DNA from: Kytococcus aerolatus
Lineage (GTDB): Bacteria > Actinomycetota > Actinomycetes > Actinomycetales > Dermatophilaceae
NCBI RefSeq assembly: GCF_900187395.1
Contig: NZ_FYEZ01000001.1
Coordinates: 310,001 to 374,000, forward strand
Direction: 5' to 3'
DNA length: 64,000 bases
How positions within the stretch are numbered: the first letter of the stretch is position 1; the number at the start of each line of letters is the position of its first letter. A model generated the notes under the pieces. That model worked only from the letters and a program-made list of their open reading frames with translations. It was not told the origin of the DNA and did not search any database. A program made the position numbers and the translations under genes. Positions 42,183 through 50,896 of the stretch are shown here, in pieces.

Positions 42183-42962
42183 ATGCCTGCCCAGCCCGCC
42201 CCGCTCCCCGTCCCGGCGACGGTGCCCGGTTCCGCCGCCCGCGAGCTGGGGCCACGCCAGGGGCACCCGGTGGTCCTCTGCCACGGCTTCACCGGCACGG
42301 TGCAGTCCTTGGGGCGGTGGCCCGACGCGCTGGCCGAGGCGGGGTACCGGGTGGACGTGCCCCGGCTCCCGGGGCACGGACGCAGCTGGCGGTGGGCGAA
42401 TCGGACCGGGTGGCAGGACTGGTACCGCGCCACGGAGCGCTCGCTCCTGCGATCGACCGTCGACTCTCCCGCCGTGGTGGGTGGGCTGTCGATGGGTGGG
42501 GCCCTGGCCCTGGCGCTGGCCATCGCCCACCCGCGCCGGGTGGCCGGGCTCGTGCTGGTGAACCCCGCCGTCCGTGCGGCGAACCCCTTGGTGCCGCTGG
42601 CCCCGGTGCTGCGCCACGTGCTGCCCAGCGCGCCGGGGATCGCCAGCGACATCGCGGACCCCGCCGCCCCGGCGGAGATCGCCTACGACCGGGTCCCGGT
42701 GCACGCCCTGGCCTCCCAGCTGCGGCTGTGGTCGGGCGTCCGCACCCGCCTGGGCGAGGTGACCTGCCCGGTGCTGCTCCTGCGCTCGGCCACCGACCAC
42801 GTGGTCCCGGCCCGCAGCAGCCGGGAGATCCTGCAGGGTGTCTCCTCCCCGGACGTCACCGAGGTCGTGCTGGTGCGGAGCCACCACGTGGCCACGCTGG
42901 ACCACGAGGCGGGCGTGGTCTGCTCCGAGTCGACCGACTTCGTGCGCCGCGTCCTGGGCTGA
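42183..42962 (+). CDS. Alpha/beta hydrolase (carboxylesterase or monoacylglycerol-lipase-like)
   Basis: A 259-residue cytoplasmic hydrolase with oxyanion motif VVLCHGFTGTVQS near 30-42, nucleophile elbow GGLSMGGALAL (Ser near 104), acid in LRSATDHVVP, and the final His in VRSHHVATLDHE. The short lid and sequence pattern resemble Est30-type carboxylesterases. It is divergent from plsC, so a lipid-related role is plausible. The ATG at 42183 has CAGGAT six bases upstream, which could be a leaderless -10 or a weak AGGA ribosome site. Confidence 0.88.
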   Translation: MPAQPAPLPVPATVPGSAARELGPRQGHPVVLCHGFTGTVQSLGRWPDALAEAGYRVDVPRLPGHGRSWRWANRTGWQDWYRATERSLLRSTVDSPAVVGGLSMGGALALALAIAHPRRVAGLVLVNPAVRAANPLVPLAPVLRHVLPSAPGIASDIADPAAPAEIAYDRVPVHALASQLRLWSGVRTRLGEVTCPVLLLRSATDHVVPARSSREILQGVSSPDVTEVVLVRSHHVATLDHEAGVVCSESTDFVRRVLG

Positions 42963-42982
42963 GCCACCCCTGGGCGAGCCGC

Positions 42983-43957
42983 TCAGGCCGGGGCGCCGGA
43001 CGTCCCCGGGGCGTCCACCATGATGGTGGCGGCCCCGATGACCCCGGCGTCGTTGCCGAGGCCGGCCAGCACCACCTGGGGCCAGGGGCGGTGCCCGCGA
43101 CCGGTGAGATGACGCTCGAAGGCCCGCTGGGTCGGGGCCAGCAGGAGATCACCCGCGGCGCTGACACCCCCACCGATGACGATGGCGGCCGGGTCGAGGA
43201 TCGCCGCGATGCTCGCGGCCCCCTCCCCGAGCCAGACCCCGAGCTCGTGGAGGAGCTCCCGCGCAGCCGGGTCACCCTGCTCGGCCGCACCGGTGATGTC
43301 CTCCCCGCTGAGCTGCTCAGGGTCTCCCCCGCAGATCTCCGCCAGTCGCTCCGCGTGCGGCGTCCCGGAGCGGATGAGCTCCCGGGCCTCCCGGACCAGG
43401 GCCGTCCCGGAGGCGTACTGCTCCCAGCAGCCCCGGTTCCCGCAACCGCAGCGGTGCCCCTCGCGCACGACTCGCATGTGCCCGATCTCCGCACCGATCC
43501 CCGCAGCACCGCGCAGCAGGACACCGTCGTGGACGATCCCCCCACCGATCCCGGTGCCCACGGTGATGAGGGTCATGTCGTCGAACTCCTTGGCCGACCC
43601 GTGCCGGAACTCGCCCCAGGCCGCGGCGTTCGCATCGTTCTCCAGGCGCACCGGCAGGTCCACCCGCTCCATGACCTGGGCGCGCACCGGCTCGTTGCGC
43701 CAGGCGAGGTTGGGGGCGAAGAGCACGTGCTCCCCCATCACGTCGACGAAGCCGGCGCAGGCGATCCCCGCCCCGGCGATCTCCTCACCGGCCGCCTCCC
43801 GCTGAAGCATCTCGATGACGGAGACCACCGCGTCGATGATGTGCCCGACCTCGTCCGCGGGCGTCTCCACCCGGGCCCGCTCGAGGATCTCCCCGTCGCG
43901 CACCAGGGCGCCGGCGATCTTCGTTCCACCGATGTCCAGCCCGATGGCCAGGGTCAT
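42983..43957 (-). CDS. ROK-family glucokinase
   Basis: ATP- (or polyphosphate-) dependent glucose kinase of 324 residues. ATP phosphate-binding motif LDIGGTKIAG is at the N-terminus, the sugar site is ENDANAAAWGE with the catalytic Asp, the second phosphate loop is GTGIGGGIV, and the zinc motif is GHRCGCGNRGCWEQYASG, the ROK signature. No N-terminal helix-turn-helix, so it is an enzyme rather than a repressor. ATG at 43957 with TTGGAGGAG upstream. It converges on the hydrolase gene with a 20-bp gap. Confidence 0.93.
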   Translation of the reverse strand: MTLAIGLDIGGTKIAGALVRDGEILERARVETPADEVGHIIDAVVSVIEMLQREAAGEEIAGAGIACAGFVDVMGEHVLFAPNLAWRNEPVRAQVMERVDLPVRLENDANAAAWGEFRHGSAKEFDDMTLITVGTGIGGGIVHDGVLLRGAAGIGAEIGHMRVVREGHRCGCGNRGCWEQYASGTALVREARELIRSGTPHAERLAEICGGDPEQLSGEDITGAAEQGDPAARELLHELGVWLGEGAASIAAILDPAAIVIGGGVSAAGDLLLAPTQRAFERHLTGRGHRPWPQVVLAGLGNDAGVIGAATIMVDAPGTSGAPA

Positions 43958-44009
43958 GTCTCCTCCAAGGGGTGAGGGCCGCGGCACGGCCGGCGAGGGG
44001 GTGCTGCCG

Positions 44010-44756
44010 TCAGTCTGCCCGAAGCCCGCTCGTGGACGGGAGGTCACCGGGCTCCAGCCCCCGCCGGGCCAGGAAACGGGGCAGGCCCGTGGGCCCGGGG
44101 AGCTGCGGGGTCCCCCAGGCAGCGTCGACCTGCTGGAGGAGCTCCCGCCCACCGACCCGGTGCAGCTGCGCGACCGTTGCCAGGGAGCGCGCGTAGTCGC
44201 GCTGACGCTCCGTGAGTCCCTCCCCCTCCCCCCGGGGCTGGCTGCCGGTCGGGCGATGAGCCACCCACTCGGCCAGCCCCTCTCTCCACCACCACGGCTC
44301 AGCCGCCGGGATCTCCCGGTCCAGGAGGCAGTGGGCCAGCTCGTGACGGAGGACCAGTCCACGCTCCTCGGGGGACAGGCGGTCGACCGCGGGGTGGAGC
44401 AGGACGCGAACTCGAGGGGACCCCGCGGCGTCCTCCCGGGCGCCCCGTGCTGTCACCACCCGCAGCCCCGTGGTCACGGCCGGCTGATCGTCCGAGTACC
44501 CGGCCCCCGCCCACCGCGCCTCGTCGACGAGCACGACCTCCGGCTGCTCCGTGATCCGCCGCCCCCAGGCCCTCTCCACCGCCAGGGCTGCATCCTGGAC
44601 CTCGACCGGCCACGGCACGCCCGGCGGAGCAGCCACGCCCGGTCCCCCACCACTCCCTCTCCGCGCGCACGCGCCCAGGCCCACCAGCGCCCCGGCCCCG
44701 GCCCATCGCAGGAGATCGCGGCGGGCCAGCCGGCGGAAGTGGGGTTCGCAGGTCAC
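44010..44756 (-). CDS. Putative secreted zinc metallopeptidase lipoprotein with Tat signal
   Basis: A 248-residue protein. The N-terminus has RRLARRD followed by a hydrophobic stretch and the lipobox L-G-A-C, so it is probably exported by the twin-arginine route and lipidated. The mature part contains H-E-L-A-H followed about 16 residues on by WWREGLAEWVAH: the HExxH zinc site with a downstream Glu (gluzincin arrangement). No named family is recognised. The GTG at 44756 overlaps the upstream 81-residue gene as GTGA, so the pair is co-translated. The target protein is unknown. Confidence 0.7.
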   Translation of the reverse strand: MTCEPHFRRLARRDLLRWAGAGALVGLGACARRGSGGGPGVAAPPGVPWPVEVQDAALAVERAWGRRITEQPEVVLVDEARWAGAGYSDDQPAVTTGLRVVTARGAREDAAGSPRVRVLLHPAVDRLSPEERGLVLRHELAHCLLDREIPAAEPWWWREGLAEWVAHRPTGSQPRGEGEGLTERQRDYARSLATVAQLHRVGGRELLQQVDAAWGTPQLPGPTGLPRFLARRGLEPGDLPSTSGLRAD

Positions 44757-44998
44757 CCGGACATCGTCGCAAGCCCACCCGCCCACAGCTCCCCGTGGAC
44801 CTGGGCCCGCGCGGACCAGGCCTCCCAGGGGTCCACGACCCCAGCCCGCACGAGTGCGGCCACCGCCGCCCGCTCCCGGGCGTCGAGCCGCTCCGTGGCA
44901 CCCGCCACACCCACCTCCCGGAACCCCGGGCCGCCGCTCGGGTCCCCGCCCTCCCCGGTGCGACGCCCAACCTCTTCCTCGACCATCTGTTCGATCAT
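44753..44998 (-). CDS. Small hypothetical protein (81 residues) coupled to the metallopeptidase
   Basis: An acidic protein starting MIEQMVEEEVGRR, with a Gly/Pro linker and a helical second half, LDARERAAVAALVRAGVVDPWEAWSARAQVHGELW. No family recognised. The ATG at 44998 is chosen over one six codons upstream because TACGCT (45005-45010, minus strand) ends six bases before it, a leaderless arrangement. Its stop overlaps the metallopeptidase start. Confidence 0.6.
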   Translation of the reverse strand: MIEQMVEEEVGRRTGEGGDPSGGPGFREVGVAGATERLDARERAAVAALVRAGVVDPWEAWSARAQVHGELWAGGLATMSG

Positions 44999-45086
44999 GC
45001 ACCCAGCGTAGAACAACCGTCCGACACCCGTCCGCGTCCGTCCCCAGGGGCGAGGTTGTCACCGCCGCGACCTACCCTCCGCAGAC

Positions 45087-46859
45087 ATGTCCGCACACCC
45101 CCTCCCACCCAGCCCCGCGGTGACCCTCCCGGCCCCGGCCGGGCAGGGGGTGCAGCTGAGCATCGACGACCTGGGCACACCGCTGCAGGAGGTCACCTTC
45201 GTCGTGTTCGACCTCGAGACCACGGGCACCGGGACCGAGAGCGAGATCACCGAGTTCGGCGCGGTGAAGGTCCGGGGCGGGGAGGTCCTCGGGGAGTTCC
45301 AGACCCTGGTGCGCCCGACCCGGGGCATCCCGCCCCGCATCCAGGTGCTCACCGGCATCACGACCGCCATGGTGGTCGACGCCCCGCCCCTCGCGGACGT
45401 GCTGCCCTCCTTCCTGGAGTTCTGCGGCGAGGCGGTGCTCGTGGCGCACAACGCCAGCTTCGACACGGGCTTCGTGCGCCGCGCCTGCGAGGCCACGGGC
45501 CGGCCGCACCCCACCAACCCGGTCGTCGACACGCTGCGACTCGCGCGGGCGGTCCTGCCCCGCGGCGAGGTCCCCAACCACCGCTTGGCCACCCTGGCCC
45601 AGCACCTGGGTGTCACGACCCCACCGGACCACCGGGCCCTCCACGACGCCCGGGCCACCGTCGACCTGCTGCACGCCCTCGTCGGGCGTCTGGGCACCCT
45701 CGGGGTCACCTCGCTGGAGGAGCTCCAGGGGGTCGGCCGGACGGTCAGCGAGTCCCGGCGCCGCAAGCGCACCCTCGCCGACGGCCTCCCCCACGCTCCC
45801 GGCGTCTACCGCTTCGAGGACCACCGCGGCGAGGTCCTCTACGTCGGCACCGCCGTCGACCTGCGCCGCCGCGTGGCGCAGTACTTCACCGCCTCGGAGA
45901 AGCGGCGGCGGATGGAGGAGATGGTGCGGCTGGCCGAGCGGTGCGTGCCCATCGTCTGCGAGACGGGCCTGGAGGCCGCGGTCCGCGAGCTGCGCCTGAT
46001 CGCCGAGCACCGCCCCCGGTACAACCGCCGCGATCGCAACGCGGGCTCCCAGCCGTACGTCAAGCTCACCGACGAGCCCTTCCCCCGCCTGTCCGTGGTG
46101 CGCAGCGTGCGCGAGGACGGGGGCACCTACATCGGCCCCCTCCCCACGACCTCGGCAGCCCGGCAGGCGGTGGAGGCCCTGCACTCCGCCCTGCGCCTGC
46201 GGCAGTGCACCCCCCGCATCACCCCCGCCTCCGCGGCCCGGGAGACCACGGCCTGCCTGCTGGCGGATCTGGGCCGCTGCGACGCCCCGTGCACCGGGAG
46301 GATCTCGCAGGAGGGATACGCCGCAGCGGCCGAGGAGGCACGCCGGGCGATGGGGGCGGACCACCGCCCCGCCTGGCGGGCCATCTCCGAGCGCCTGGCC
46401 TCCCTGGCCGCGGACGAGCGCTACGAGGAGGCACGGATCCTGCGCGACGCGGCCCGCGCCTGGCTGCGCGCCGCGGACCGCCGGCAGCGCCACACCGCAC
46501 TCGCCCGGATCCCGGAGCTGGTGGCCGCCCGGCGCCTCGCAGCCGGTGGGTGGGAGCTCGTGTGCGTGCGCCACGGGCGGCTGGCCGGCAGCGCGGTGGC
46601 TCCGCGGGGGACAGATCCGATGCTGGTCGCCGAGGCCCTGCGGAGCACGGCCGAGGTGACCGCCCCGGGCCCCCAGGGCTCGCCCGCCTGCCTCCCCGGC
46701 GAGGCGGACCTCGTCCTGCACTGGCTCGAGGGCCCGGGAGTCCGCCTGGTCCACAGCCAGACCGGCTGGGCCGTCCCGCTCCACGGCCCAGGTCGGACGC
46801 TGCAGCGGCTGGAGGCCGCGCTGGCGGCTGAGCGGAGCGCCACCGAGGAGACCGACTAA
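45087..46859 (+). CDS. DEDDh exonuclease fused to UvrC-like GIY-YIG nuclease
   Basis: A 590-residue DNA-repair nuclease. The N-terminal exonuclease domain (about 35-205) is of the DnaQ/DEDDh type: VFDLETTGTG, VAHNASFDTGFV and [21 protein letters not shown] domain (about 235-320) has APGVYRFED, VLYVGTAVDLRRRVAQYF and ELRLIAEHRPRYNRRDR, as in UvrC and Cho. The C-terminal part has a UVR-like ALRLRQCTPRI...RCDAPCTG zinc-type region. The M. tuberculosis counterpart is Rv2191 by architecture and position. ATG at 45087 with TACCCT eight bases upstream, probably leaderless. Confidence 0.9.
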   Translation: MSAHPLPPSPAVTLPAPAGQGVQLSIDDLGTPLQEVTFVVFDLETTGTGTESEITEFGAVKVRGGEVLGEFQTLVRPTRGIPPRIQVLTGITTAMVVDAPPLADVLPSFLEFCGEAVLVAHNASFDTGFVRRACEATGRPHPTNPVVDTLRLARAVLPRGEVPNHRLATLAQHLGVTTPPDHRALHDARATVDLLHALVGRLGTLGVTSLEELQGVGRTVSESRRRKRTLADGLPHAPGVYRFEDHRGEVLYVGTAVDLRRRVAQYFTASEKRRRMEEMVRLAERCVPIVCETGLEAAVRELRLIAEHRPRYNRRDRNAGSQPYVKLTDEPFPRLSVVRSVREDGGTYIGPLPTTSAARQAVEALHSALRLRQCTPRITPASAARETTACLLADLGRCDAPCTGRISQEGYAAAAEEARRAMGADHRPAWRAISERLASLAADERYEEARILRDAARAWLRAADRRQRHTALARIPELVAARRLAAGGWELVCVRHGRLAGSAVAPRGTDPMLVAEALRSTAEVTAPGPQGSPACLPGEADLVLHWLEGPGVRLVHSQTGWAVPLHGPGRTLQRLEAALAAERSATEETD

Positions 46860-46869
46860 CCTCGAGCGC

Positions 46870-47148
46870 ATGATCTCCGCCGTCGTCCTCATCCACGCCG
46901 AGTCCGCCAAGATCCCGCAGGTCGCCGAGCAGGTGGTCGAGATCCCCGGCATCGACACGGTCTACTCCACCGCCGGGAGCGTGGACCTCATCGCGATCGC
47001 CCGGGTGGCGCGGCACGAGGACTTCGCCGGCGTGATCGCCGACCGCCTCAACAAGGTCGAGGGGGTCCGGGACACCGAGACCCACATCGCCTTCCGCACC
47101 TACTCGCCGTCGGACGTGGAGGAGGGCTTCGCCCTCGGGATGGACTGA
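46870..47148 (+). CDS. Stand-alone Lrp/AsnC ligand-binding (RAM) domain protein
   Basis: A 92-residue protein consisting only of the alpha-beta RAM domain of Lrp regulators: VVLIHAESAKIPQVAEQVVEIPGIDTVYSTAGSVDLIAIARV, then HIAFRTYSP. It has no DNA-binding domain, so it may oligomerise with Lrp proteins or sense amino acids directly. The -10 box TAACCT (46857-46862) overlaps the stop of the exonuclease gene and ends seven bases before the ATG, indicating an independent leaderless transcript. Its stop is two bases from that of trpD on the other strand. Confidence 0.88.
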   Translation: MISAVVLIHAESAKIPQVAEQVVEIPGIDTVYSTAGSVDLIAIARVARHEDFAGVIADRLNKVEGVRDTETHIAFRTYSPSDVEEGFALGMD

Positions 47149-47150
47149 GC

Positions 47151-48224
47151 TCAGCCGCGGCTGACCTCACCCCACTGCCGCAGCTTCTCCTCCGCCTGCC
47201 CGGCGGAGAGCACCTCCCGGACCCGTTCGACGTGGCGCGCGACGTGCGCGGTGAAGTCCTGCTGCGAGACCTCCTCCGGCAGCGAGCCCGCGTCCACGGC
47301 CGCCAGCGCGAGCCCGGCGTTGAGCACGGTCGCCTCCGTGGCCGGGGAGGGCCTGCCAGCCATCACCTCCCGCACCACCTCGGCGTTGTGCTCGGCGTCG
47401 CCGCCCCGCAGGGCCTCGACGGGGTGGCGCTCCACCCCCACCTGCTCGGGCTCGAGAGTGAAGGAGCGCACCTGGGCCCGGCTCACCCAGCGGACGTCGG
47501 TCGGCCCGGCCGTGCTCGCCTCGTCGAGACCCTCGCGCCCCCGGACGACGGCTGCCGTGGTCCCCCGGCCGGCGAACACCCCGGCCAGCAGGTCCATCAC
47601 CTCGGCCCGGGCGGAACCCACCACGGAGACCGTAGGCCGGGCGGGGTTGGTGATGGGACCCAGCAGGTTGAACGCCGTGGGAACCCCCAGGCCACGGCGA
47701 GCCGGGGCCGCGTGGCGCATCGAGGGGTGGAAGGTCTGGGCGAAGCAGAAGGTGATGCCCACCTCCCGCCCCACCCGGGCCACGTCTCCCGGGCCCAGGC
47801 CGAGGTCCACCCCGAGGGCCTCGATGACATCAGCGGCGCCCGAGCGGCTGGAGGCCGCACGGTTCCCGTGCTTGACCACGGTCACCCCCGCGGCCGCGGC
47901 GGCGATGGAGGACATGGTGGAGATGTTCACCGTGTCGAACCCGTCGCCCCCGGTGCCCACGATGTCGAGCACCGCCCGCCCTCCCAGGTCCAGCCGGAGC
48001 GGCAGCGCCTGCTCCACCATGACGTCCGCGAGACCCCGCACCTCGGCGACCGTCTCCCCCTTGGCCCGGAGGGCCACGAGGAAACCCGCGACCTCGATGT
48101 CGCTCGCCTCACCGGACATAACCTGCCCCATGGCCCACCGCGTCGCATCGGTCGTGAGGTCCTCGCCCGCCAGCAGGTCGGCGAGGACGGAGCGCCAGGT
48201 CAGGGCTCGGGGTGCAGGTGCCAT
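47151..48224 (-). CDS. trpD: Anthranilate phosphoribosyltransferase
   Basis: Second step of tryptophan synthesis, joining anthranilate and PRPP. The 357-residue protein has the PRPP loop DIVGTGGDGFDTVNISTMS, VKHGNRAASSRSGAADV, FAQTFHPSMRHAAPARRGLGVPTAFNLLGPITNP, and the metal-binding region GREGLDEASTAGPT (Asp-Glu). The ATG at 48224 is favoured because TAAGAT (48232-48237, minus strand) ends seven bases before it; an ATG three codons upstream lies within that promoter. It stands apart from other trp genes, between the RAM-domain gene and ctaE, as in M. tuberculosis. Confidence 0.96.
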   Translation of the reverse strand: MAPAPRALTWRSVLADLLAGEDLTTDATRWAMGQVMSGEASDIEVAGFLVALRAKGETVAEVRGLADVMVEQALPLRLDLGGRAVLDIVGTGGDGFDTVNISTMSSIAAAAAGVTVVKHGNRAASSRSGAADVIEALGVDLGLGPGDVARVGREVGITFCFAQTFHPSMRHAAPARRGLGVPTAFNLLGPITNPARPTVSVVGSARAEVMDLLAGVFAGRGTTAAVVRGREGLDEASTAGPTDVRWVSRAQVRSFTLEPEQVGVERHPVEALRGGDAEHNAEVVREVMAGRPSPATEATVLNAGLALAAVDAGSLPEEVSQQDFTAHVARHVERVREVLSAGQAEEKLRQWGEVSRG

Positions 48225-48313
48225 GAACCGCATCTTAGTGAGGCCGGCGCGCCCGCCACGCGGCCGAGGCACCCCTCCCACACCCCCTCCGACCCATGGT
48301 CCATAATGCTCCC

Positions 48314-48967
48314 GTGGCGACAGTGACCTATCCCCCAGCTCAAGCCGAGATCCGCAACAGCGCACTCGGCCCGGTGACGCGACCCAACATGGCGGCGGTG
48401 GGAACCATCGTCTGGCTCGGGTCCGAGTTGATGTTCTTCGCGGGCATCTTCGCGATCTACTTCACGCTCCGCGCGGTGGCACCCCATCTCTGGGAGCTGC
48501 ACGCCCCGGACCTGAACGTGCCGTTCGCGCTTGGCAACACCCTGATCCTCGTGATCTCGTCCGTCTGGTGCCAGATCGGCGTGATGAAGGCCGAGCACGG
48601 CCAGTCGTCGCGCACCGGTGGCCTGCTCGAGATCGGCAAGTGGGGCATGCGCGAGTGGTACGTGCTCACGTACATCTTCGGCTCGGTGTTCATCGCCGGC
48701 CAGGTGTGGGAGTACGCGCAGCTCGTGGGGCACGGCTTCACGATGCAGACCGACTCGTACACCTCGATCTTCTACCTGTCGACGGGCTTCCACGGCATCC
48801 ACGTGCTGGGTGGCCTGATCGCCTTCCTGCTGATCATCGGCCGCACCTTCACCACGCGGCACTACTCGCACTCGCAGGCGACCGGCGCCATTGTGACCAG
48901 CTACTACTGGCACTTCGTCGACATCGTGTGGATCGTGCTCTTCGCCTCGATCTACCTCCTGCGGTGA
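48314..48967 (+). CDS. ctaE: Cytochrome aa3 oxidase subunit III
   Basis: Membrane subunit of cytochrome c oxidase; 217 residues with five helices, short of the seven in mitochondrial subunit III, as usual in actinobacteria. Hallmarks are TIVWLGSELMFFAGIFAIYF with the buried Glu, GQVWEYAQL, STGFHGIHVLGGL and HYSHSQATGAIVTSYYWHFVDIVWIVLF. The GTG at 48314 follows CATAAT (48302-48307) by six bases, a leaderless promoter; a GTG at 48296 lies upstream of it. It begins the ctaE-qcrC-qcrA-qcrB operon. Confidence 0.95.
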   Translation: MATVTYPPAQAEIRNSALGPVTRPNMAAVGTIVWLGSELMFFAGIFAIYFTLRAVAPHLWELHAPDLNVPFALGNTLILVISSVWCQIGVMKAEHGQSSRTGGLLEIGKWGMREWYVLTYIFGSVFIAGQVWEYAQLVGHGFTMQTDSYTSIFYLSTGFHGIHVLGGLIAFLLIIGRTFTTRHYSHSQATGAIVTSYYWHFVDIVWIVLFASIYLLR

Positions 48968-49025
48968 CCAGCCCAACCGTCACCTCCCCTGCTCCTCCCG
49001 TGTCCTCCGACGATTGGTCCGATCG

Positions 49026-49817
49026 ATGAACTCCCTGCTCGAGTACCGGCGCCACCCGGCTGCCGTTGTCGTGCTGCTCCTCGCCGCCCTGGCGACCATG
49101 GGCGGCCTGTACACGGCCCTCAAGCCCACTGACGTGAGCGCACAGTCCGCCTCCTACTCCGAGGAGGACGTCAAGGAGGGCGACAAGCTCTTCCAGGCCA
49201 ACTGCGCCACCTGCCACGGCGAGCAGGGCGAGGGCATCACCGAGGCCGGCCCGTCGCTCGCCGGCGTCGGCGCGGCCGCCGTCGACTTCCAGGTCGGCAC
49301 CGGCCGCATGCCGCTGGCCGCCCCGAACGTGCAGGCCGCCCGCAAGGAGCCGCAGTTCGACGAGGAGCAGACCAAGCAGCTCGCCGCCTTCGTCGCCTCG
49401 CTCGGTGCCGGCCCGACCGTCCCGGACGCCAAGTACACGGACCTCGAGGGCGCCGACCCGGCCAACGGTGGCGAGCTCTTCCGCGTCAACTGCGCCATGT
49501 GCCACAACTTCAACGGCTCCGGCGGCGCCCTGACGCGCGGCAAGTACGCCCCCTCGCTGGAGGGCGTGAGCCCCACCCACCTCTACGAGGCCATGGAGAC
49601 CGGCCCGCAGAACATGCCGGTCTTCTCCGACACCAACCTGTCGCCGCAGGACAAGGAGGACATCTCCGCGTACCTGGACGAGATGCACAGCGCCCCGAAC
49701 GAGGGCGGCAACGACCTGGGCAACCTCGGCCCGGTCGCTGACGGTGTCTTCATCTGGACCATCGGCATCGGCATCTTCCTGGCCTCGGCCATCTGGCTCA
49801 CCCGGAAGTCCAGCTGA
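49026..49817 (+). CDS. qcrC: Cytochrome bc1 complex dihaem cytochrome c subunit
   Basis: Actinobacterial cytochrome cc, which carries electrons directly from the bc1 complex to the aa3 oxidase in a supercomplex, so no free cytochrome c is needed. The 263-residue protein has an N-terminal signal/anchor, two haem-binding sites C-A-T-C-H and C-A-M-C-H with distal methionines (GRMPLAA, QNMPVFS), and a C-terminal transmembrane helix. Start uncertain: ATG at 49026, or TTG four codons upstream; neither has a good ribosome site. The stop overlaps a possible qcrA start (TGATGA). Confidence 0.95.
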   Translation: MNSLLEYRRHPAAVVVLLLAALATMGGLYTALKPTDVSAQSASYSEEDVKEGDKLFQANCATCHGEQGEGITEAGPSLAGVGAAAVDFQVGTGRMPLAAPNVQAARKEPQFDEEQTKQLAAFVASLGAGPTVPDAKYTDLEGADPANGGELFRVNCAMCHNFNGSGGALTRGKYAPSLEGVSPTHLYEAMETGPQNMPVFSDTNLSPQDKEDISAYLDEMHSAPNEGGNDLGNLGPVADGVFIWTIGIGIFLASAIWLTRKSS

Positions 49818-49855
49818 TGACCCCCGCACCCACCCCTGCCCACGGAGAGGACAAG

Positions 49856-50896
49856 ATGTCCCACGGCTCCCACCCGGCGCGCTTCGATGACGCTCCCCAC
49901 GGTGAGGTCGAGATCCCGGAGTACTTCGAGAACCCCGGGCACCCGCCTCACGTGCTCCGCTGGAGCGATGTCGACCCCGCCGCTGCTCGCCGCGCCGAGC
50001 GCCAGGTCGCCTTCCTGTTCCTGCTGTCCATCCTCGGCACGCTCGGTTTCATCGTGGCGTACTTCTGGATGGACCAGGAGGCCACCGGCGTCATCCCCGG
50101 CATCGGTACCCAGAAGCTGTACCACTTCACTCTCGGTCTCACCATGGCCGTGTCCCTGCTCGGCATCGGGTTCGGTGTCGTGCACTGGGCCAAGACCCTC
50201 ATGGACGACGAGGAGGTGACCGAGGAGCGTCACGTCCTCGAGGCCGACGGCGAGACCCGCCGCGCGTTCGCCGACACCGTCGCCGAGGGCCTCGAGAGCT
50301 CGCAGATCATGCGCCGTCCCCTCATCAAGTGGACCCTGGGCGGCGCGCTCGGTCTGTTCGCCCTCCCTCTGGGCATCCAGCTGGTCGGTTCCATGGGCCC
50401 GCTCCCCCGCAACGACCTCGCCGTCACCATGTGGAAGAAGGGCACCCGCCTGGTCACCGACCCGGACGGCCTGCCCGTGAAGGCCGCCGACGTGACGCTG
50501 GGCTCCGTCTTCCACATCATGCCGGAGGGCGTGATGGAGGCCGAGTACCCGCTCAACGAGAAGGCCAAGGCCTCCGTCCTCGTGATGCGTCTGAACCCGT
50601 CGGACATCAAGTCCGAGAAGCAGCGTGAGTGGGGCTACGAGGGCATCGTCGCCTACTCCAAGGTGTGCACCCACGTGGGCTGCCCGGTGGCGCTGTACGA
50701 GCAGCAGACCCACCACCTCCTCTGTCCCTGCCACCAGTCGACCTTCGACGTGACGGACGACTGCAAGGTGATCTTCGGTCCGGCCAAGCGTCCGCTGCCG
50801 CAGCTGAAGATCGCCGTGGACGACGAGGGCTACCTCACCGCGCTCGGGGACTTCTCCGAGCCGGTCGGACCGAGCTACTGGGAGCGTGAGCTGTGA
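49856..50896 (+). CDS. qcrA: Cytochrome bc1 complex Rieske iron-sulfur subunit
   Basis: Transfers electrons from menaquinol to cytochrome cc. The 346-residue protein has three N-terminal transmembrane helices (about 55-75, 95-115, 155-180), the actinobacterial form, then the Rieske domain with cluster ligands CTHVGC and CPCHQSTFD. The ATG at 49856 has GGAGAGG five bases before it; an upstream ATG at 49817 overlaps the qcrC stop and is also possible. It ends in a GTGA overlap with qcrB. Confidence 0.95.
   Translation: MSHGSHPARFDDAPHGEVEIPEYFENPGHPPHVLRWSDVDPAAARRAERQVAFLFLLSILGTLGFIVAYFWMDQEATGVIPGIGTQKLYHFTLGLTMAVSLLGIGFGVVHWAKTLMDDEEVTEERHVLEADGETRRAFADTVAEGLESSQIMRRPLIKWTLGGALGLFALPLGIQLVGSMGPLPRNDLAVTMWKKGTRLVTDPDGLPVKAADVTLGSVFHIMPEGVMEAEYPLNEKAKASVLVMRLNPSDIKSEKQREWGYEGIVAYSKVCTHVGCPVALYEQQTHHLLCPCHQSTFDVTDDCKVIFGPAKRPLPQLKIAVDDEGYLTALGDFSEPVGPSYWEREL

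Noticed and set aside
47151-47164. 14-bp palindrome TCAGCCGCGGCTGA at the trpD/RAM-domain junction as a terminator or operator
   Set aside because: It is short, lies inside the end of trpD and includes its stop codon; it is probably incidental.
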